NCBI GenBank assembly: GCA_958299035.1
Contig: CATQJL010000001.1
Location: 23,898,653-23,962,652, forward strand
Direction of reading: 5' to 3'
Origin: Cylicocyclus nassatus
Lineage: Eukaryota > Nematoda > Chromadorea > Rhabditida > Strongylidae
Length of the DNA: 64,000 nucleotides
Shown: positions 59,701-64,000 of the stretch, piece by piece
How the letters are laid out: every line of letters starts with the position of its first letter
Position numbering within the stretch: position 1 is the first letter of the stretch
The notes under the pieces: model-generated
Told to the model about the DNA's origin: nothing
Seen by the model: the letters and a program-made list of their open reading frames with translations, nothing else
Databases searched by the model: none
Translations under genes and position numbers: made by a program

Positions 59701-61452
59701 ATAAAGCTGTATCTAATGGTCAAATAAAACTGAAATTACGCAAAAGGATTTATGTTTATCGATTTTTGATGTTAATATTTGTGAAGGTATGACAAGTAGC
59801 TGAAAGTTGCTACGGCGTACGGATATTACTATTTTCTTGATTTGCAAATTCCTTGCGTATACCTACTGTTGTCCAAGGAAAGCGCTGCGACCTGTGGTGC
59901 ATGCATCATTCCAATCAGCATGCCGAATTACCCCTTCTGCAAATCTTGAAATCAGTTTGTGTTTAAGATCTTTACTATATGAATATCGCGACTCTCTAGG
60001 ATGGCTTTGCAATCGGAAATGAGTGCTGTATTCGCAATCAACATGTCGCGATCCTCACTAGCCTATTCTGCAAATATACACTTGAAGGGTTCTTGAAAAA
60101 ACTGTTGTCAGGTTGTCTACTAAATGTAATGCGATTCTAGAAACTGCTGTAAATAGTTTTCTGGACCTGCCCACGATATCCAAGAGCATCGTGACTGTGT
60201 AAGTGCATAACTGAAAGACAAGACCCTCAAGAAAGATTTACCTTTGCAAGAAGTATGGGCAACAGTGGCGTGCCGAGGGGGGGGGGGAGAGGGTTGGCAA
60301 AAATTTTGGGAAGCATACCGCAAAAATTTTCGGGGTGCGTGGCTAACGCCAACACCCCACCGGAAAAATTCTTTGTCCTCTTCCCCGAACGGAAATCCTG
60401 GGGATGGCGGTGAGATTTTATCCTGTATACAGCGGGATTCTAACTGAGCAATCGCCCTTTTGTGCTGTAAAATATGAAATCAAAGAAAAAATTGCTCTAA
60501 AAAAAAGAGGCATTGGAGGCTTTGCACTTCAAGGAGAGTGGTCTGAAGATAACAGATTCAAACTAAGCTTCAAGCCTTTCGGACCCGAGTTTTTGCAAGC
60601 AAGCAAAGAAGCCCGTCTCCTATTGGTTTTTGCTTACTACCATACGAATAGCATAACAGTGGAGTTTGCAGTTTTTTAGCTTTATACACTGGTTCTTTTT
60701 TTTTTGATTTTTAACTCTTCCCAATACATGTAGACCAGCGAACAGTTAGCAACTACACTTGCACAACATTGTACTCAAACTTTCTGTTAGTGTTATGGGT
60801 AATTTTTGGCTCATGATCGAGATTACTGACACGGTGCTGAAGCCGGCACAAGTTATTGTTTAGTTGCAATCCACCTGTAGAAAATTTTTTTTTGCATTGC
60901 TGACAGGAAGACAAATGAATACTCCGTTTCAAGGTTACATTTGGAAGGCAAAGGCTACATAAAGCGATCTATAATAGTGTGTAGTAAGAATATGCTCTTG
61001 CGCCAGTAGAGCAGGTTTCTAAATTGATGGTGGCAGTTGGCACCACCATGTCCGAAAGGGTTAATGTAGCTGGGCTTGGATCATACCTTCATTATGATTA
61101 CCCAATCTTCCAGATTTCCTACCTTTTTAAAATCATTACATTCATATACTTCGATGGGCGGAAGTCACCATGGCCGCTTCTACCTTTGAGCGATAACGGT
61201 TAATAGTCAGGAGCCCCGCCACTGCAGAGCACCATACTCTTGCTATTCTCATTGCGAATGAACAGTATCTCTAACTTTTACTTTTAGGTTGATGAAGAGG
61301 GAACGACTGCAGCTGCTGCCACGTATTTCTCAATGAAACTGAAGTCGCCACGACCGAATATGAACAAACCCAAAATGTTCATAGCAGATCATCCTTTCTT
61401 ATTCATCCTCACTAAGAACAACAACCCTTTCTTCATTGGGCAATATGCATAA
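50736..61452 (+). CDS. Serpin B, complete, with two alternative reactive-loop last exons
   Basis: Common exons: 50736-50898, 51184-51289, 56473-56575, 56624-56696, 56747-56862, 56919-57040, 57102-57186, 57232-57390. Last exon either 59543-59704 (about 362 aa) or 61288-61452 (about 363 aa). All lengths and phases equal serpin A except one extra codon in the sixth exon (EFMNEYKKNRLY for EFMKERAHRLY). No stops. Landmarks as in A: VVSPLSVIFALAM, LIVNAVYFKADWW, ILLPKKR, YLT-IRIPKMKIE, hinge EEGTTAAAAT, ADHPFLFIL. Predicted P1 is Ser with the first last exon and Lys with the second. The gene looks intact, though the donor at 56697 is GTGTGT (GTGAGT in A) and the acceptor at 56746 is CTACTAAG. No signal peptide seen. 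Alternative splicing is inferred, not shown. Confidence 0.85.
52072..52288. mobile_element. 217-bp MITE with TACCCTATTT ends (copy B)
   Basis: Ortholog of 2595-2809, same position in the second intron, with small indels. Confidence 0.7.
53077..54951. repeat. Two-unit foldback array of about 115-bp repeats with ACAG tails
   Basis: Units 53077-53875 and 53876-54951. Each opens with CTAGCTGGCTTACCCGGCTC, continues with several repeats containing GGGAGTTGGCACAGGGGGG, GAGCATGCTGATTACGAA and TTTTATCGATTTTATCGA, turns at a palindrome (near 53490 and 54430), runs back in reverse complement, and ends in an (ACAG)n/(ACAT)n tail and TTCAGCTTTATATATAAGA. Lies in the large intron of serpin B only. Open frames here are repeat translations. 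Confidence 0.8.
55686..55794. mobile_element. 109-bp palindromic MITE with TTA duplication (copy B)
   Basis: TTA at 55683-55685 and 55795-55797; ends GGATGCGTTCATACTGATCC and GGATCAGTATGAACGCAGGC. Ortholog of 4025-4133. Confidence 0.75.
58092..59454. mobile_element. GGCCC-end DNA element, reverse copy, 1363 bp with nested element; ACT duplication
   Basis: ACT at 58089-58091 and 59455-59457; ends GGCCCATAGTAAA and TTTACTCGGGCC. Serpin A lacks it and has the uninterrupted site (AAAATCTCACTGTCTCAAA near 6530). The interior matches 25892-26743 in reverse (e.g. TAAGTTACTCGGGAGCAAC). A TTA-flanked element is inserted at 58201-58960. It lies in the intron before the first RCL exon of serpin B. Confidence 0.85.
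58201..58960. mobile_element. Nested 760-bp foldback element with TTA duplication
   Basis: TTA at 58198-58200 and 58961-58963; perfect 15-base ends GGCTGGGTTCATACT / AGTATGAACCCAGCC. The arms contain repeated GGAACTGTTCCCGCACAGTT-like palindromes and pair over about 350 bases. TTA target suggests PIF/Harbinger. The ends share GTTCATACTGAT with the 109-bp MITEs. Confidence 0.82.
59543..59704 (+). other. Serpin B last exon 1 (RCL cassette, predicted P1 Ser)
   Basis: Acceptor CACTTTTAG/GTTGAT. Encodes VDEEGTTAAAATYLAKFGS, then AGPNMNKPKMF, ADHPFLFILTKDNNPFFIGQ and a stop. AATAAA follows at 59723-59728. Confidence 0.85.
59723..59728 (+). terminator. Polyadenylation signal after RCL cassette 1 of serpin B
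   Basis: AATAAA 18 bases after the stop, matching the spacing in serpin A. Confidence 0.75.
60573..61059. mobile_element. piggyBac-type MITE between RCL exons (copy B)
   Basis: Ortholog of 7718-8219. The right end CCGAAAGGG-TTAA is intact; the left end reads TTCAAGCCTTTCGGACC, so the left TTAA has decayed. Confidence 0.62.
61288..61452 (+). other. Serpin B last exon 2 (RCL cassette, predicted P1 Lys)
   Basis: Acceptor TTACTTTTAG/GTTGAT. Encodes VDEEGTTAAAATYFSMKLK, then SPRPNMNKPKMF, ADHPFLFILTKNNNPFFIGQ and a stop; one residue longer than cassette 1. It is the intact ortholog of the broken exon at 8443-8606. Confidence 0.85.
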
Positions 61453-61477
61453 AAACGCTGCATGTATCTAATGGCTG

Positions 61478-61483
61478 AATAAA
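61478..61483 (+). terminator. Polyadenylation signal after RCL cassette 2 of serpin B
   Basis: AATAAA 25 bases after the stop; the counterpart in copy A is mutated to AATAAG. Confidence 0.75.
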
Positions 61484-61925
61484 ATTAAGATCATGTGAAA
61501 ATCCTTGATTATCCCTCTCTCATATTTGTACTCTAGTCAAGAGAGTGATACTGAAGGAATGAAAACGAAAACGAAGCCGTTAGTCGCTCTTCAATCTTTT
61601 GAGTAAGTTACGACTTTTTTCTCAAGGGTTTTCAAAATTGTTTATCTTCTACTTGAGAAAGAACGCTGATCTTGTATAGATTTCACGTACCAGTAAAAAA
61701 GATTGGAACTACGCAATAACATCTAACAAGCTAAATCTCGACCAAAAAGCTGGCTTTAGCAACAAACCACTTCTGCGAGAAGATGTCGGGTTTACTAGAC
61801 AGAATATTTTTTTCCAATTTGGTCTTTCGACTACATGTAAAATTGAATTTTTTTTGAGTTCAAATGATCATTGAAAGAAATTAGTCAGATATTGCAAAAA
61901 TGGTGCATCTAGACTGTATCAATCA

Positions 61926-63356
61926 ACAATACCACTTTCAGAATGTGCAAAATATCCGTGAATGTCGCGGAATTCCGGGAGTTCTGCGACATTTCAGGAA
62001 TTCCGCGAATCCACGCGAATCACGCGAATTACGCAGCGCCATAACTTCTCACGGAATGAGTGTATTCTGAATCCGAAAGCAGCATTGTGTTGCTCATCAA
62101 GGCGAATCTTTCGTTATACAGCATGCCTTTGATTGATTTTAGTATTCTTGAATCTTTCTGCGGACGTATCTTCGCAAAAGTGTAAAGTGACGCACATTTC
62201 CCCTAGGAGGCTTTAGTAAGGACGATTAGATAATACTTATTTTATAGATTATGGATTGCTATAAAATATCCGCAGGCTTCTTTCCAAAGGAGATAGAAGG
62301 GCTGGTGAATTGTGGAATCTTGTCGTTCCAAATTCTACTAACCCTAGAATACGAAGCTATCTTGCTAAACAGAAGTGAGTTTCGTAATTAGCAGGTCAGA
62401 TAACTTCTACGAGCGAGTCTTCTAGCAAGTTCAGGCTTTTTACATTTTTTCTCTTTTACGCTGCGAAGTCTGCCGATGGGTTCCGTCTAAAATATCGGAA
62501 ACGCTGTTAACGAAAATAGCGGTTTTTGAGCAACACAGGGTCGTCTTGCAGAGATATCGTGAGGTAACTGTAACTGAGTCATAGTTGTAAACTTCTCTGC
62601 CACTTTTCGCGTATCTGTCAAAGTACTTGCCTGTTTGCTTATATTATATATGTTGAAGTAGTATGAAGCCTTCCATCTCTTTTGGAAAGAAGTTTACGGA
62701 TACTTTATAGCTGTCCACTAACTACAGAAAAGTACAATCGAATTGTCCTTACTGGAGTCTACTAGGGGCAATGTGCGCTACTTTACAGCTTTGCAAACAT
62801 TCAGCATACTGAAATCGGAATTTTATGGCATCGTGTGTACTGAAAGGTTCGCCTTGATGAGTTGAGTACAATGCTTTTTTTGATTCAGAATACATTTATT
62901 TTGAAGAAAGTTACGATGGACAGAATTAGGGAGCGCGTAATTTTTCCAGAATTCACCAACGCTTATATTCTTTTTCAAAAAAAAAGTCTGCGGTTACACT
63001 TTCGCGCGCTATAATCTACAAGAACAGCACTGTCGAATAGTACTTACTGGTATTTTTCATGTCGGATAGGCGCTGCATACATCTTTGCAAACGGACCTTC
63101 GTAGAAGAATTTGCGAAATTTAGAAACGGAAAATTGAGGACATGTGTACATCAGAAAATTCGCCTTGACGAGCTGAACATGCTGCTTTCGTATTCAGAAC
63201 ATGTTCATCCCGAAGGAAGAGATGGCACTGCGTAGTTTGCGTGATTCACGTGGATTCCGCAGAATCCCTTGAATGTCTCGGTACTTCCGAAATGTCGCAG
63301 AATTCCCGGAACTCAGATAGCTTCATGGAAATTTCGCACATTCTGGGAGTGTATTG
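61926..63356. mobile_element. Foldback element, 1.43 kb, ends related to the CGCGAAATTCC repeats
   Basis: The left end CAATACCACTTTCAGAATGT and the right end CACATTCTGGGAGTGTATTG are inverted. Inner pairs include CTTTCCAAAGGAGATAGAAGG with CCATCTCTTTTGGAAAG. AATGTCGCGGAATTCC-like sequence adjoins both ends. No coding capacity. Confidence 0.68.
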
Positions 63357-63594
63357 TAATAGCATGCTGAGCTAATGAGGAATCCGTGCTTGAAATTTTT
63401 TGCGCTGCAGATTAAAAAATTATAACCCACCTCACTTCGCTCATCAACATCAATGTATGCGGAGACCTCTGGCAGAGGCTCTTTGCGCTCCGTTGATGGA
63501 GGGCCAGCAACGGAGGACTCTTAAGGAGACGATTAGGTAAAAAGGGTCAGGTCGCCACTGATGACTAATTACTAACCTCGCTCTGCTTAAAGGA
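63357..63594. other. Short spacer, somewhat GC-rich, no gene
   Basis: CACCTCACTTCGCTC, GGAGACCTCTGGCAGAGG and GATGACTAATTACTAACC could be the outer end of the following foldback or another repeat. Nothing coding. Confidence 0.35.
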
Positions 63595-64000
63595 ATGGTC
63601 AGAAGTCGAAGTGGACAAACCAAACAAGATGTGTATCATTCGATGCAGTATAAAACGCTGACTTTAAATCTGTCTTTCTTATCTGCTTATCGCTTCTGTG
63701 GACGAAGCTACAAGCGGTTTTATTGTGAAAAAATCATACATAAAAACAGCGAGATCGAACACATTGTTGTACTTTTAGCTCAGCTTTTGGCTTTAAAAAT
63801 TTGAAATAAGCTAGCTGCATGTTTTGGCCTAGCATTAAGGCGAACACGGCTCTGTACGGCTAAATTTGCAATCTCACGCATAATTTCTTGGCAAAATGGT
63901 CTTTGATGGCTTATAGCTTCGTCCAGAAAGCGATAAGCAGGTAGAGAAGACAGATTCAGAGTCAGCGCTTCATGCTGCATTCAATGGTATGCCGCTTGTT
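63595..64000. mobile_element. Foldback element cut by the window end
   Basis: CTGACTTTAAATCTGTCTTTC...CTGCTTATCGCTT (63658-63700) pairs with AAGCGATAAGCAGG...GACAGATTCAGAGTCAG (about 63928-63966). The two opposing open frames (63595-63804 plus, 63780-63980 minus) encode nearly the same peptide because of the inverted repeat, so neither is called a gene. Confidence 0.65.

Noticed and set aside
63540..63570. CTGATGA as a hammerhead ribozyme core
   Set aside because: No matching GAAAC strand and no three-stem arrangement nearby.
63595..63980. Two opposing 66-69-codon frames as genes
   Set aside because: They are mirror translations of one inverted repeat truncated by the window end.

Overview
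This is eukaryotic, AT-rich DNA, most likely from a clade V (strongylid, possibly hookworm-like) nematode. The evidence is short introns of 45-60 bp, SL-type acceptor sites a few bases before start codons, full-length serpins of nematode type, an RTE-family retrotransposon, and a very dense load of terminal-inverted-repeat elements. The species assignment is inference; no marker gene is present.

The backbone is a direct duplication. Bases 1-8,930 and 49,744-61,745 are diverged copies of one serpin locus, about 49.7 kb apart. Each carries a complete serpin on the + strand: A at 1,275-6,750 and B at 50,736-61,452. All exon lengths and phases match except for one in-frame codon and the last exon. 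The last exon, which encodes the reactive-centre loop (RCL), has itself been tandemly duplicated. In B both last exons look usable, each with its own acceptor, stop and AATAAA, so the gene could make two inhibitors that differ only in their bait loop. In A the second cassette is broken (acceptor lost, 1-nt deletion, AATAAG). The four loops keep the same hinge but differ around predicted P1 (Leu, Thr, Ser, Lys).

The 41 kb between the copies holds one other convincing gene, a four-exon gene at 16,689-17,383 for a secreted, C-terminally very basic 179-aa protein of unknown function. Its first intron appears to be GC-AG. The rest is mostly transposon-derived: a decayed CR1/jockey-like LINE (24.8-28.7 kb), a decayed RTE LINE on the minus strand (30.5-33.3 kb), hAT, piggyBac, mariner-type and 3-bp-TSD non-autonomous elements, foldbacks and short-period repeats. 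Many have recognisable target-site duplications (TSDs) and several are nested. Copy B also carries a two-unit foldback array (53.1-54.95 kb) and a nested 1.36-kb element (58.1-59.45 kb) in its introns; both are missing from copy A.

Elements shared at the same position in both serpin copies (for example 2,595/52,072; 4,025/55,686; 7,718/60,573) inserted before the locus duplicated, so the order of events can be read: exon duplication and shared MITEs first, then locus duplication, then copy-specific insertions and decay. I found no convincing tRNA, rRNA or CRISPR array.
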